From Sphingomonas sp. Leaf33 (lineage in GTDB: Bacteria > Pseudomonadota > Alphaproteobacteria > Sphingomonadales > Sphingomonadaceae), in assembly GCF_001421785.1 (NCBI RefSeq), contig NZ_LMLB01000001.1, positions 2,296,281-2,360,280 on the forward strand: a DNA stretch of 64,000 bases, written 5' to 3'. A program made the translations under genes and the position numbers. Each line of letters starts with the position of its first letter. Positions within the stretch are counted from its first letter, which is position 1. The notes below the pieces were generated by a model. The model ran no database searches, had not been told where the DNA came from, and worked only from the letters and a program-made list of their open reading frames with translations. Shown piece after piece: positions 45,563 to 54,530 of this stretch.

Positions 45563-46705
45563 TCAGGGGAGCGCCAGGATCGCCGCAGCCGCGCGCGCCG
45601 CTGCCGGGCGGTCGGACGGCGCGAACGTCCGCGCGAAGGCGTCCTGCTGGGCCGCGTCGAATCGGTGCGGATCGGCCAGCGCCCGGTCGATCGCGGCGTT
45701 CAGGTCGGCCATGTCGTCGATGACCTCGCCCAGATGCCAATGGGCGAAATTGGGGTCGTTCCGCCAAACGATCCCTTCCGGGTTCAGGAAGATCGCCGGG
45801 CGCGGGCGGGCGATCCATTCGTAGATCTGGCTGGACCCGTCGCCGATGTAGATGTCGGCGCCCAGCGTGTAGGTCATGTCGACCGACCGCGCACTGCCCG
45901 GATCGACGATCAGCCCGTCCCTTCCCGCCCACCGCGCCGGGATGTCGCGTCGCCAGTGGACACGCCGGTGCTCGAGGGAGGCATGGATGCGGCGCTGGAA
46001 CAGCATGACGTGCGGCGCCACCGCTAGGTCGACGTCGCGCCGCGCGACGATCGTATCGACCACCGCTTCCCCCCAGCAATACCAGCTGCTTAACAGCGGA
46101 TCGAAATGCGGATTGTAAAGAATGACCGGGCGGTCATCATCGAACAGGCCGGGGCGGAGGGTCAGATCGACCGTGTCGAACTTCGGGTATCCGACGATCG
46201 CGTGATTATCGGGCGTGATGAGTTCCATCGCCAGCATCCGGTCGCGAACCTTTGCTCCGGACAGAAGAACCAGATCGAACCCCCTCATCACGCTGCGAAA
46301 TCCAACCGAGCGATCACCTGCCCCGTGCGGAATCCAGACATATTTCAGGTCGGTCAGACCGAACCGGTCCCGCAACAGCAGGCTGGTCGTCTCAGGCACG
46401 ACCAGCGCGTCGAGCTTGGCAAACTCGGCCACGTTCTCGCGCAGCACCGCGACGCGGCGAAACGGCGCGATCCAGCGCAGCCCGGCGTCGAGCACGCGCG
46501 CGACCGGGCCGATGTCGAGCGCGACAAAGCGCACTCGCGCCGTCGCCGCCGGGCCGATCAGGTCGCGGACGCGTGCGGCCTGCGCCGCGCTGGATGTCAG
46601 GACGGTGACCTCGGCGCGGGATTCGCTGGCCAGCGCGACGATTACCGGCGCGGTATGGCTGACCTGATGCAGTGCATCGTGATTGTACAGGAAGCCGATC
46701 TTCAC
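45563..46705 (-). CDS. CDP-glycerol:glycerophosphate glycerophosphotransferase-like protein
   Basis: A 380-residue protein resembling teichoic-acid-type glycerophosphotransferases. It opens KIGFLYNHDALHQVSHTAPV, has an acceptor-side PHGAGDRSVGF, then YNPHFDP, and the nucleotide-binding end GDGSSQIYEWIARPRPAIFL (20 residues), the conserved D-x-SS region. These enzymes move glycerophosphate from CDP-glycerol onto a lipid or polymer. The start is taken as GTG at 46705; the frame is open further but would cover the divergent flippase start. It precedes the lipid kinase on the same strand, with an AT-rich gap of 101 bases. Confidence 0.72.
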   Translation of the reverse strand: MKIGFLYNHDALHQVSHTAPVIVALASESRAEVTVLTSSAAQAARVRDLIGPAATARVRFVALDIGPVARVLDAGLRWIAPFRRVAVLRENVAEFAKLDALVVPETTSLLLRDRFGLTDLKYVWIPHGAGDRSVGFRSVMRGFDLVLLSGAKVRDRMLAMELITPDNHAIVGYPKFDTVDLTLRPGLFDDDRPVILYNPHFDPLLSSWYCWGEAVVDTIVARRDVDLAVAPHVMLFQRRIHASLEHRRVHWRRDIPARWAGRDGLIVDPGSARSVDMTYTLGADIYIGDGSSQIYEWIARPRPAIFLNPEGIVWRNDPNFAHWHLGEVIDDMADLNAAIDRALADPHRFDAAQQDAFARTFAPSDRPAAARAAAAILALP

Positions 46706-46772
46706 CGGTGGCGCGTCCGCGGGGTCGGCGATATGGGGCTTGTCATGCGCATCGTGTGCGACATCTAGGACC

Positions 46773-48068
46773 TTGGCCGCGGAAGAAAAGGTCGCGAGCC
46801 CGTTCCGGCGGGCATTGCGCAACGTCGGCTGGCTGCTGACGGGCAAGGGGCTCGGCGCGGTGTTGAGCCTCGTCTACCTCGGCCTCGCCACGCGCACGCT
46901 GGGACCGGAGGGGTTTGGCCAGTTCATGCTGATCCTGTCGATCGGCCAGGCGGTGGCGGCGATGATGCTGTTCCAGTCGTGGCAGGTGGTCGTCCGCTAC
47001 GGCGTGCCGCTGCAGGCGACCGGCGACAGCGCAGCGCTCGGGCGACTCGTGCGCTTCTGCGCGCTGCTCGATGCCAGTGCGGCGATCGCGGGGTGCGTGG
47101 TCGTAACGCTCATCCTGCTCGCGCTCGATGCCCGGCTGGGCTGGGACGACCGGATGACGCGCGACGCGATGATCTTCTGCGCAGTGCTGATGCTGTCGAT
47201 CCGTTCCAGCGCCATCGGCGTGCTGCGCCTGTTCGATCGCTACGGGATCGGCGCCGCCGCTGAATCGACGACGCCGGTGATGCGCTTCGTCGGCGCGGCG
47301 ATCGTCGTCGCGTCGGGACCCAGCGTACGCGGCTTCCTGATCGCGTGGGGAGCGGCCGAAATCCTGACGGCGCTCGTCCACTGGCGTGCGGTCTGGCGTG
47401 TTGCGCCGGGGTTGATGCGCGGGTGGCGCGGCAGCGGCGGCGTCTGGCGCGAACATCCCGGGCTGATGCGGTTTGCGGCACTGACCAACGTATCGGCAAC
47501 GCTGAATGCGGTGGGGCGGCAGGGCGTGGTCGTCGTCGTTGGGCTGGTCACCGGGCCGGCGGCGGCGGGTGCCTATCGCCTGGCGTTCCAGTTGAGCCAG
47601 GCGCTGGCGCAGATCGCCGAGATGTTTTCGCGCGGAATCTTTCCCGAATTCAGCCGCGCCGACCGCGCCACATCGCGCGACGATCTGCGACGCCTGTTCC
47701 GCCAGTCGACCCGGCTGACGTTGGCGGTTGGGGCGGTCATTTGCCTCGCCGTACCGATCCTTGGGGAACCGGCGCTGCATCTGGTCGGCGGCAAGGCCTA
47801 TACCGCCGCCTGGCCGCTGGTGCTGGTGCTGAGCCTGTCGGTCGCGATCGACGTGATGGGGATCGGGTTCGAACCGATGCTGATCGGGACGGGGCGCGCA
47901 GGCACCGCCTTCCGCATCCGGCTCTCGGCGGTCGGCGTGCTCGTGCTGGCGGCGATGGTGCTGGTCCCGCGGTTCGAGGCGCTGGGGGCGGCGCTGGCGA
48001 CACTGGCGGCCTCGGTGGCGGCACTGGCGATGCTGTGGCCGGCAGCGATGCGCGCGGTGCGGGACTGA
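46773..48068 (+). CDS. MOP-superfamily oligosaccharide/lipid flippase
   Basis: A 431-residue polytopic membrane protein of the polysaccharide-biosynthesis (PST/Wzx/MurJ-like) group. It shows about 12 TM helices, starting GWLLTGKGLGAVLSLVYLGL, the ATRTLGPEGFGQF loop motif of Wzx-type flippases, and a second repeat from SQALAQIAEMFSRGIFPEFS. The start is a TTG at 46773, weakly supported (AGGA close by); no ATG is available in frame. It is divergent from the glycerophosphotransferase (67-base gap) and probably exports its lipid-linked product. Confidence 0.85.
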   Translation: MAAEEKVASPFRRALRNVGWLLTGKGLGAVLSLVYLGLATRTLGPEGFGQFMLILSIGQAVAAMMLFQSWQVVVRYGVPLQATGDSAALGRLVRFCALLDASAAIAGCVVVTLILLALDARLGWDDRMTRDAMIFCAVLMLSIRSSAIGVLRLFDRYGIGAAAESTTPVMRFVGAAIVVASGPSVRGFLIAWGAAEILTALVHWRAVWRVAPGLMRGWRGSGGVWREHPGLMRFAALTNVSATLNAVGRQGVVVVVGLVTGPAAAGAYRLAFQLSQALAQIAEMFSRGIFPEFSRADRATSRDDLRRLFRQSTRLTLAVGAVICLAVPILGEPALHLVGGKAYTAAWPLVLVLSLSVAIDVMGIGFEPMLIGTGRAGTAFRIRLSAVGVLVLAAMVLVPRFEALGAALATLAASVAALAMLWPAAMRAVRD

Positions 48069-48081
48069 GGCGCTTGTGTCG

Positions 48082-48174
48082 TCATTCCCGCGAAGGCGGG
48101 AATAAATTCCGGCTGAATGCAGTAAGACTCACGACGTTCAGCGATTATTGCTCCCCGCCTTCGCGGGGATAACG
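48082..48174. repeat. Family B-like repeat pair (ATTCCCGC type)
   Basis: ATTCCCGC/GCGGGAAT hairpin at 48084-48103 and TCCCCGC/GCGGGGA hairpin at 48152-48169, inverted with respect to each other around a ~48-base centre. This sub-family differs from the CCGTGCTC copies by its ATTCCCGC core. Confidence 0.75.
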
Positions 48175-48220
48175 GTTGTGAGGGAGTTGCACCCCGTTCA
48201 CGCTCCGCTACCATCCGCCG

Positions 48221-49732
48221 ATGACAGGCCAATTTGCCCCGCTCGACTGGATCGTCGTCGCTGCATATGTCGCCGCGCTGGTCGTCGGCGGCTATGCTTT
48301 CTCGCGACGGCGGACGGCGGATGCGGAGGAGTATTTCCTCGCCGGCCATACCGTGCCCGCATGGCTGGCAGCGGTGTCAGTGCTGTCGGCGACGCAGTCG
48401 GCCGCGACCTTCCTCGGCGGGCCGGATTATGGATACCGGAGCGACTACACCTACCTCGGCGGCGTGCTGAGTTCGGTGTTTGCCGCGCTGTTCGTCGCGA
48501 AAGTGCTGATCCCGCGCTTCTACGCGGCGCGCGTGACGACGGTATACGAGTTGCTCGGCCAGCGGTTCGACGCCCGGGCAAAGCGGGCGGCGGGCGGCAT
48601 GTTCCTGGTCGGGCGCGTGCTGGCGGGCGGCGCGCGCGTGTATCTGGCGGCGATCGCCATCGCGATGGTGATGTTGTCCAGCGTATCTGCTGCCAGCATC
48701 ATGTTGGCCGCCGCTGCTGTGATGGTCGCGGCGTTCCTGTTCACCTTCGTCGGGGGCTTGCGCTCGGTGCTGTGGAACGACCTGATCCAGTTCGTGATCT
48801 ACGTCGGCTCGGCGATCGCGGTGTTCGTGTTCCTGTGGACGTCGATTCCCGCCAGCACGCCGCAGATCGTCGATGCGCTGGCGGCCGAGCATAAATTGCT
48901 GCTGTTCGATCCCTCCACCGACCTCGCCAAGCCGTTCACGATCCTGTCGATCTTTACCGGCCTGTTCCTGCTCAACGTCGCCAATGCCGGGCTCGACCAG
49001 GATACGACGCAGCGCCTGCTCGCGTCGCCCGATGCGAAGACCGGGGCGCGGGGGCTCATGATGTCGGCGATCGCGTCGATCCCGATCATCGCAATGTTCA
49101 TCACCATCGGCCTGCTGCTCCACATCTTCTACAACCGCCCCGACCTGATGGGCAGCGCGAACGTCGCGGCCACGCGGTTCTCGGGCGAAAAGGTCACGGT
49201 GTTTGTCCATTACATCCTGACACAGATCCCGCCGGGCCTGCGCGGGCTTGTAACGATCGGCGTGACGGCGGCGGCGGTGGCGACCACCAACTCGGCGCTG
49301 AACGCTATGTCGTCGGTGCTGATCACCGACTTTTATCGCCCTTGGCGCGAGCGGACGGCGGGGAAGCCGGAGCGTCACTATGTCCACGCCGGGCGCTGGG
49401 GAATGGGGATCGTCGGGCTCGCGATGTTCGGGGCGGCCGTGCTGAGCTTCTACTGGCAGCGCTATACCGACACGCCGCTGCTGGAATTCGCGCTGAGCGT
49501 GATGAGCTTCGCCTATGCGGGATTGCTGGGTGTCTACGCGGTCGCGGTGTTCACCACGCGCGGGACGACGGGCTCGGTCATCGCCGCGCTCGTCGGCGGG
49601 TTCGTGACGGTGTTGCTGTTGCAGCCGTGGATGGGATTGGAGCTAACCACCCTCGCCTTCCCGTACCAGCTATGCGTCGGGACGCTGGTGGCGACGGTGA
49701 TTGCGGCCATCCCCAAGTCCCGCTTATCCTGA
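48221..49732 (+). CDS. Sodium:solute symporter (SSS family)
   Basis: A 503-residue, ~13-TM transporter of the sodium/solute symporter family (PF00474). Features are a TM1 LDWIVVAAYVAALVVGGYAF, EEYFLAGHTVPAWLAAVSVLSATQSAATFLGGPDYGY (the Na+-binding unwound TM1-TM2 region, read in parts), GGLRSVLWNDLIQFVIY and LNAMSSVLITDFYRPW. The best-known relatives carry proline, sugars, pantothenate or acetate. No metabolic neighbour identifies the substrate. The ATG at 48221 follows a repeat-rich gap. Confidence 0.9.
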   Translation: MTGQFAPLDWIVVAAYVAALVVGGYAFSRRRTADAEEYFLAGHTVPAWLAAVSVLSATQSAATFLGGPDYGYRSDYTYLGGVLSSVFAALFVAKVLIPRFYAARVTTVYELLGQRFDARAKRAAGGMFLVGRVLAGGARVYLAAIAIAMVMLSSVSAASIMLAAAAVMVAAFLFTFVGGLRSVLWNDLIQFVIYVGSAIAVFVFLWTSIPASTPQIVDALAAEHKLLLFDPSTDLAKPFTILSIFTGLFLLNVANAGLDQDTTQRLLASPDAKTGARGLMMSAIASIPIIAMFITIGLLLHIFYNRPDLMGSANVAATRFSGEKVTVFVHYILTQIPPGLRGLVTIGVTAAAVATTNSALNAMSSVLITDFYRPWRERTAGKPERHYVHAGRWGMGIVGLAMFGAAVLSFYWQRYTDTPLLEFALSVMSFAYAGLLGVYAVAVFTTRGTTGSVIAALVGGFVTVLLLQPWMGLELTTLAFPYQLCVGTLVATVIAAIPKSRLS

Positions 49733-49752
49733 GGGCAAGTACCTCCCCCGCT

Positions 49753-49851
49753 CCGTTCGTGCTGAGCTTGTCGAAGCACCGTCTTTCTTCTTCGTGCACC
49801 TTGCCTGCCGCACGAAGAAGGGTAGCACTACGACAAGCTCAGTGCGAACGG
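49753..49851. repeat. Family A inverted-repeat pair
   Basis: Left arm CCGTTCGTGCTGAGCTTGTC from 49753, right arm CACTACGACAAGCTCAGTGC then GAACGG to 49851. It lies between the convergent symporter and molybdoenzyme genes. Confidence 0.9.
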
Positions 49852-49863
49852 AAGGGGGCGGGG

Positions 49864-52149
49864 CTATTTCGCGAACCGCACCGGCACCGATTTCGCCGCG
49901 GGCACATGGCTTTCCTCGGCGTGGTGCTCGACCGGCATCAGCACGTTGCACTCCGGGTAATAGGCGCCCAGGCACCCCCGTGGGATGCTGTAGGGTGTCA
50001 CAACCAGCCCCGCGCGGCGGCGGTCGTGGTTGTCGTCGGCGTCGCTGACAAGCGTCACGACCTGCCCTTCGTGCAGACCCTCCGCGGCGATGTCCGCGCT
50101 GTTCATGAAAAGCACGTCGCGGGTGCCGTTCACGCCGCGGAAACGGTCGTAATAGCCATAGATCGTCGTGTTGAACTGATCGTTTGACCGCAGCGTCATC
50201 AGCCGGAACCGCCCGGCTTTATCGGCGAAGCCCGTCGCCGACAGCTCGCCCGGCACCAGGAATTCGGCCTTGCCGGTCTTCGTCTCCCAGATGCGCTCCG
50301 ACGCCGGATTGCCCTTCCAGAAGCCGCCGGGTTCGAACAGCCGGTCGTTGAAGTTGGCGAACTTGTCCGGATACGTCGCCTCGATCGCGTCGCGAACCCG
50401 CGCATAATCGGCGACCCAGGCGTCCCAGTTCACGCGGTCGTTCGGCGGGCAGATTCGCTTGGCTATGGCCCCGACGATCGCCGGTTCCGACAGGAGATGC
50501 GGGCTGGCCGGCTTCGCCTTGCCGCGCGATCCATGAATGCAGCTGGTCGAATCCTCGACCGTGACGACCTGCGGGCCCGACGCCTGCACATCCTCCTCGA
50601 TCCGCCCCAGGCACGGCAGCAGATAAGTGACGCGCCCGGCGAACAGGTGGTTGCGGTTGAGCTTCGTCGCGATCTGGACCGACACGTCTAGCTTCGGCCA
50701 GGCATCCTCCATCAGCCCGGTCTCGGGCACGGCGCGCAGGAAATTGCCGCCGAGACCGATCAGCGCCTTTACGCTGCCGTCGATGATCCCGCGGCACGCC
50801 TCGACTGTGTCCAGCCCCTTCTCGGTCGGGGGCGAGAAGCCATAGAGTTCCCTCAACTTCTCGACCGGCGCCAGCTCGGTCTTCTCGGTGATCCCGACGG
50901 TGCGTTGCCCCTGCACGTTTGAATGGCCACGCACCGGCGTCGGGCCGGCCCCGGGGCGTCCGATGTTCCCGCGCATCAGCAGCAGGTTTACGAGCATCCG
51001 GACGTTGTCGACGCCCTTCACATGCTGCGTCAGGCCCATGCCGTAGATGCCGAGCACGGCCTTCGACCGGGCATAAACGCCCGCCGCCTGCTCGATCGCG
51101 TCGCGGGTCAGCCCACTCTCCGCCTGGATCGCGTCCCAGTCGGCCGCACGGACATGGTCGGCAAAGGCGGCGAAATCATGCGTATGCTGGTCGATGAACG
51201 CATGATCGAGAACAGCTGGATCGCCGGCCGCCCGCGCCGCGTCATCCCATTCGACCAGGAACTTGGCGAGCCCCGTCATCGCCGCGATGTCGCCGCCCGC
51301 GCGGACCTGGTGATATTGCGTGGCGATCCGCGTTTCGGTCAGCGTCGCCATCTCGACCGGGTTCTGCGGATCCGTGAAGCGCTCCAGCCCGCGTTCCTTG
51401 AGCGGATTGAACACGACGATCTCGCAGCCGCGATGCCGCGCGGCACGCAGGTCGTGAAGCATCCGGGGGGAGTTCGACCCGACATTCTGTCCGAAGAAGA
51501 AGATCGCGTCGCACGTCTCGAAATCCTCGAGCCGCGTCGTCCCCACCGGCACGCCGATCGCCGCCTTCAACCCGACCGACGTCGATTCGTGGCACATGTT
51601 CGAGCTGTCGGGCAGGTTCTGGTTGCCGTACAGGCGCGCCATCAGCGCCCACATGTACGACGTCTCCAGGCTCGCGCGACCCGAAGCGTAGAAGACGACC
51701 GACTTGGGATCGAGCGCCTTCAACGCAGCCCCGATCGCGTCGAACGCATCGCCCCAGTCGCAGGCGACATATTTGTCGGTGGCCGCGTCATAGCGCAGAG
51801 GGTGCGTCAGCCGCCCCTGCTGCTCCAGGTCGTAGTCGGGCCATGTCCGCAGCTGGGTCAGCGTGTGCTTGGCGAAGAATTCGGGCGTGGTGCGCAGCGA
51901 CGTCAGCTCCCACGCGGTCGCCTTTGCGCCCTCCTCGCAGAACTCGGCGACGTGGTGCTCGGCGGGCTTCGGCCACGCGCAGCTCGCGCAGGCGACGCCC
52001 TTGGGCTTGTTGAGCCGCGTCAGCTCGCGGATGCCCTCGGGTCCCACCTTCTCGCGCTTCAGGATTTCGGCGACCGAACGCATCGATCCCCATCCGCCGG
52101 CAGGCCCCCAATAGCCACCCGGGCGCGATGTCGATTTCCTGCCCGCCAT
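49864..52149 (-). CDS. FdhF/YdeP family molybdopterin oxidoreductase
   Basis: A 761-residue molybdopterin-guanine-dinucleotide enzyme of the YdeP branch, close in length to E. coli YdeP, a protein tied to acid resistance with unproven activity. Early cysteines are GVACASCAWPKP and a further Cys about 18 residues on (AEFCEEG). The likely Mo-ligand region is NMCHESTSVGLKAA (Cys). Also seen are the molybdopterin-binding GQNVGSNSPRMLHDL, MRGNIGRPGAGPTPVRGHSN (20 residues) and a C-terminal aspartate-decarboxylase-like domain (FRLMTLRSNDQFNTTIYG). It is divergent from a catalase-like gene across 97 bases, which suggests stress-related control. Confidence 0.9.
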   Translation of the reverse strand: MAGRKSTSRPGGYWGPAGGWGSMRSVAEILKREKVGPEGIRELTRLNKPKGVACASCAWPKPAEHHVAEFCEEGAKATAWELTSLRTTPEFFAKHTLTQLRTWPDYDLEQQGRLTHPLRYDAATDKYVACDWGDAFDAIGAALKALDPKSVVFYASGRASLETSYMWALMARLYGNQNLPDSSNMCHESTSVGLKAAIGVPVGTTRLEDFETCDAIFFFGQNVGSNSPRMLHDLRAARHRGCEIVVFNPLKERGLERFTDPQNPVEMATLTETRIATQYHQVRAGGDIAAMTGLAKFLVEWDDAARAAGDPAVLDHAFIDQHTHDFAAFADHVRAADWDAIQAESGLTRDAIEQAAGVYARSKAVLGIYGMGLTQHVKGVDNVRMLVNLLLMRGNIGRPGAGPTPVRGHSNVQGQRTVGITEKTELAPVEKLRELYGFSPPTEKGLDTVEACRGIIDGSVKALIGLGGNFLRAVPETGLMEDAWPKLDVSVQIATKLNRNHLFAGRVTYLLPCLGRIEEDVQASGPQVVTVEDSTSCIHGSRGKAKPASPHLLSEPAIVGAIAKRICPPNDRVNWDAWVADYARVRDAIEATYPDKFANFNDRLFEPGGFWKGNPASERIWETKTGKAEFLVPGELSATGFADKAGRFRLMTLRSNDQFNTTIYGYYDRFRGVNGTRDVLFMNSADIAAEGLHEGQVVTLVSDADDNHDRRRAGLVVTPYSIPRGCLGAYYPECNVLMPVEHHAEESHVPAAKSVPVRFAK

Positions 52150-52246
52150 GTGCGCCCTCTTCCGTCCTGTCGAGTACCCAGCCACGTTAGGACGGAACGG
52201 GCCGCTTGGGGAATGGTTCAGCGAAGGCACTGACGGAGAACAGGAT

Positions 52247-53353
52247 ATGGCCCAGCCGGTACGCTACAGCGCGGACATCGAACGCCCCGAGGCCGGCGAG
52301 GCCGAGACGATCGAGGGGCTGAAGGCGCAGTTCAAGACGATCCTCGATACCACGTCGGAGGATTACGGCCATGCCGTCCGGGCGGTCCATGCCAAGGCGC
52401 ATGGGCTGGTACCCGGCAAACTGACCGTCCACGGCGACCTGCCGCCCGAGCTGGCGCAAGGGCTCTTCTCGGGAGCGGGCGAGTATGACGCGATTCTGCG
52501 CTTTTCGACCAACGCCGGCGACATCCTGGACGACGCCGTCCGCTTGCCGCGCGGGCTGGCGGTGAAGGTGCTGGGCGTCGAGGGCGATCGCCTGCCCGGC
52601 AGCCAAGGCGACACGACGCAGGACTTCATCACTGCCAACGCGCCCGCCTTTGCCGCGCCGACGCCGGACAAGTTCCTGGGCAATCTGAAGATGCTCGCCG
52701 CCACCACCGACAAGGCGGAAGGCGCAAAGAAGGTCCTGTCGTCGATCACCCGCGCGTTCGAGGCGGGACTGGAGGCGATCGGCCAGAAGTCCGTCCTCCT
52801 GAATACGCTGGGCGGCGCGAAGCCGGTGCATCCGCTGGGCGCGACCTATTTCAGCCAGACACCGTTCCGCTACGGCGAACACGTCGCCAAGTTCCAGTTC
52901 GTGCCGGTCAGCGGTATCAAGGATTTCGCCGACGAGACGATCGACGCCAGCGGTCGCCCCGACGCCAACCGCGAGGCGATGAACGAACTGTTGTCCGAAC
53001 AGGGCGCGACATGGGAAATGCGCGTCCAGCTCAACACCGATCTCGACGCGATGCCGATCGAGGACGGCACCGCGGTCTGGGACGAGGAGGCAAGCCCGTT
53101 CCGCACCGTCGCGACGCTCACCGTCGTGCCGCAGGCGGCCTGGACCTACGGAACCAGCGAGCGGCAGGAGGACAGATTGTCGTTCAGCGTGTGGCACGGC
53201 CTGGCGGCGCATCAGCCGCTCGGCGCGATCAACCGTGCGCGCAAGGACACGTATACGTTCTCGGCCGACTATCGTGGCAGGTTCAACGGTTGCCCGATCC
53301 ATGAGCCGAAGGGGCCGGAGGATGTGGCGGTGGACCCGCAAACCGTGACCTGA
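52247..53353 (+). CDS. Catalase-family heme protein (small, y4iL-like group)
   Basis: A 368-residue protein of the catalase superfamily lacking the N-terminal arm and the long C-terminal wrap of true catalases. The distal histidine region is HAVRAVHAKAHGLVPGKLTV, with FSTNAGDILDDAVRLPRGLAVKVLGV next, then DFITANAPAF and a FRYGEHVAKF motif. Such small members have been likened to allene-oxide-synthase-type or lipid hydroperoxide enzymes. Peroxide or peroxide-lipid turnover is a family inference. The ATG at 52247 has GGAGAA upstream; the frame is open to 52148. Confidence 0.82.
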   Translation: MAQPVRYSADIERPEAGEAETIEGLKAQFKTILDTTSEDYGHAVRAVHAKAHGLVPGKLTVHGDLPPELAQGLFSGAGEYDAILRFSTNAGDILDDAVRLPRGLAVKVLGVEGDRLPGSQGDTTQDFITANAPAFAAPTPDKFLGNLKMLAATTDKAEGAKKVLSSITRAFEAGLEAIGQKSVLLNTLGGAKPVHPLGATYFSQTPFRYGEHVAKFQFVPVSGIKDFADETIDASGRPDANREAMNELLSEQGATWEMRVQLNTDLDAMPIEDGTAVWDEEASPFRTVATLTVVPQAAWTYGTSERQEDRLSFSVWHGLAAHQPLGAINRARKDTYTFSADYRGRFNGCPIHEPKGPEDVAVDPQTVT

Positions 53354-53359
53354 ACCGAT

Positions 53360-53387
53360 CCGTGCTCCTGCCTGCGCGGGAGCACGG
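53360..53387. terminator. Hairpin (family B unit) after the catalase-like gene
   Basis: CCGTGCTC (53360-53367) pairs with GAGCACGG (53380-53387) around a 12-base loop. It is a single family B hairpin 7 bases after the stop codon, without a T-run. Confidence 0.5.
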
Positions 53388-53391
53388 CTGG

Positions 53392-54393
53392 ATGGAACAC
53401 CCGCCCCGCTCCGACGCTTACCGCCGCGTGAGCACTTCCAGCATCGTCGCCGCCATCCGCGCCAACATCGTCCTTTACGGCGCGCTTGCCGCCAATGTCG
53501 GCATCGCGGTCGCCAAGTTCGTTGCCGCCGGTATCACCGGATCGTCGTCGATGCTGACGGAGGGCGTCCACTCCCTGGTCGACAGCGGCAACCAGATCCT
53601 GCTGCTCTACGGCCAGAAGCGCGCGGCCCGGCCGCCCGATGTGGCCTACCCGTTCGGCTATGGGCGCGAACTCTACTTCTGGGCTTTCGTCGTCGCGATG
53701 CTGATCTTCGCGATCGGCGCGGGCGTGTCGATCTACGAAGGCTATCTCCATATCCTGGAGCCCGAGCCGTTGCGCGACCCGATGGTCAATTACATCGTGC
53801 TGGGCATCGCCGTCGCGCTGGAGGGCACGTCCTGGATGATCGCGGTGCGCGAATTCAATGCCGGCCGCGGCGACCTGGGCTGGTGGCAGGCGGTGCGGCG
53901 GTCGAAGGACCCGGCCGGCTTCATGGTGCTGTTCGAGGATAGCGCCGCGCTGATCGGCCTGGTGTTCGCCGGCATCGGCATCTGGGCGAGCCACGCGTTG
54001 GGCGACCCGCGGATCGACGGCGTCGCATCGATCGCCATTGGGCTGGTGCTCGCCGCCGTCGCGATCCTACTCGCGCGCGAAGCCAAGGGGCTCCTGATCG
54101 GCGAGGCCGCCGACCCCGATCTGGTCGACACGATCCGCACCCATGTCGCGGCGCGCGCCGGCATCCTGGCGGTCAATCACGTCCGCACCATCCACACGTC
54201 GCCCGACGTCGTCTTCGTCGCGGTCAGCGCCGATTTCGACGACACGCTGACGATGGGCGACGGTGAGACGCTGGTCGATGCGATCGAGGCCGATCTGAAA
54301 GCCGCACTGCCGCAACTCACCTCGATCTACATCCGGCCCGAACGGCGCGACACGGCCGTCGTCACCGAAGCGCCGACGCACGCCCCGGACTGA
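53392..54393 (+). CDS. Cation diffusion facilitator, ZnT9-like branch
   Basis: A 333-residue CDF transporter with six TM helices and a C-terminal cytoplasmic domain (from ~235: GEAADPDLVDTIRTHVAARAG, in parts). TM2 carries SMLTEGVHSLVDSGNQ. In TM5 the usual HxxxD is replaced by LFEDSAALIGL, the ED form also found in ZnT9/SLC30A9 proteins, so classic zinc-site geometry is altered. The start is the ATG at 53392, with GGAG 9 bases upstream in the repeat hairpin; GTG 53428 is a possible alternative. Confidence 0.9.
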   Translation: MEHPPRSDAYRRVSTSSIVAAIRANIVLYGALAANVGIAVAKFVAAGITGSSSMLTEGVHSLVDSGNQILLLYGQKRAARPPDVAYPFGYGRELYFWAFVVAMLIFAIGAGVSIYEGYLHILEPEPLRDPMVNYIVLGIAVALEGTSWMIAVREFNAGRGDLGWWQAVRRSKDPAGFMVLFEDSAALIGLVFAGIGIWASHALGDPRIDGVASIAIGLVLAAVAILLAREAKGLLIGEAADPDLVDTIRTHVAARAGILAVNHVRTIHTSPDVVFVAVSADFDDTLTMGDGETLVDAIEADLKAALPQLTSIYIRPERRDTAVVTEAPTHAPD

Positions 54394-54530
54394 GCGGAAA
54401 ACCGCACACGGCGTCGATCGTCGACGGTCAAAAACAGGATCGTCGCGGCTGTTCCCGAGGGAGCCCGGCCCCGCGACGCCTTTGCGCGGCTCTGCTACGC
54501 TGCGGCAAAAGAAACGCTTGGGAGAGCATC

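Noticed and set aside
46683-46772. N-terminal extension of the flippase to 46683
   Set aside because: The added residues are not membrane-protein-like and would overlap the divergent glycerophosphotransferase start.
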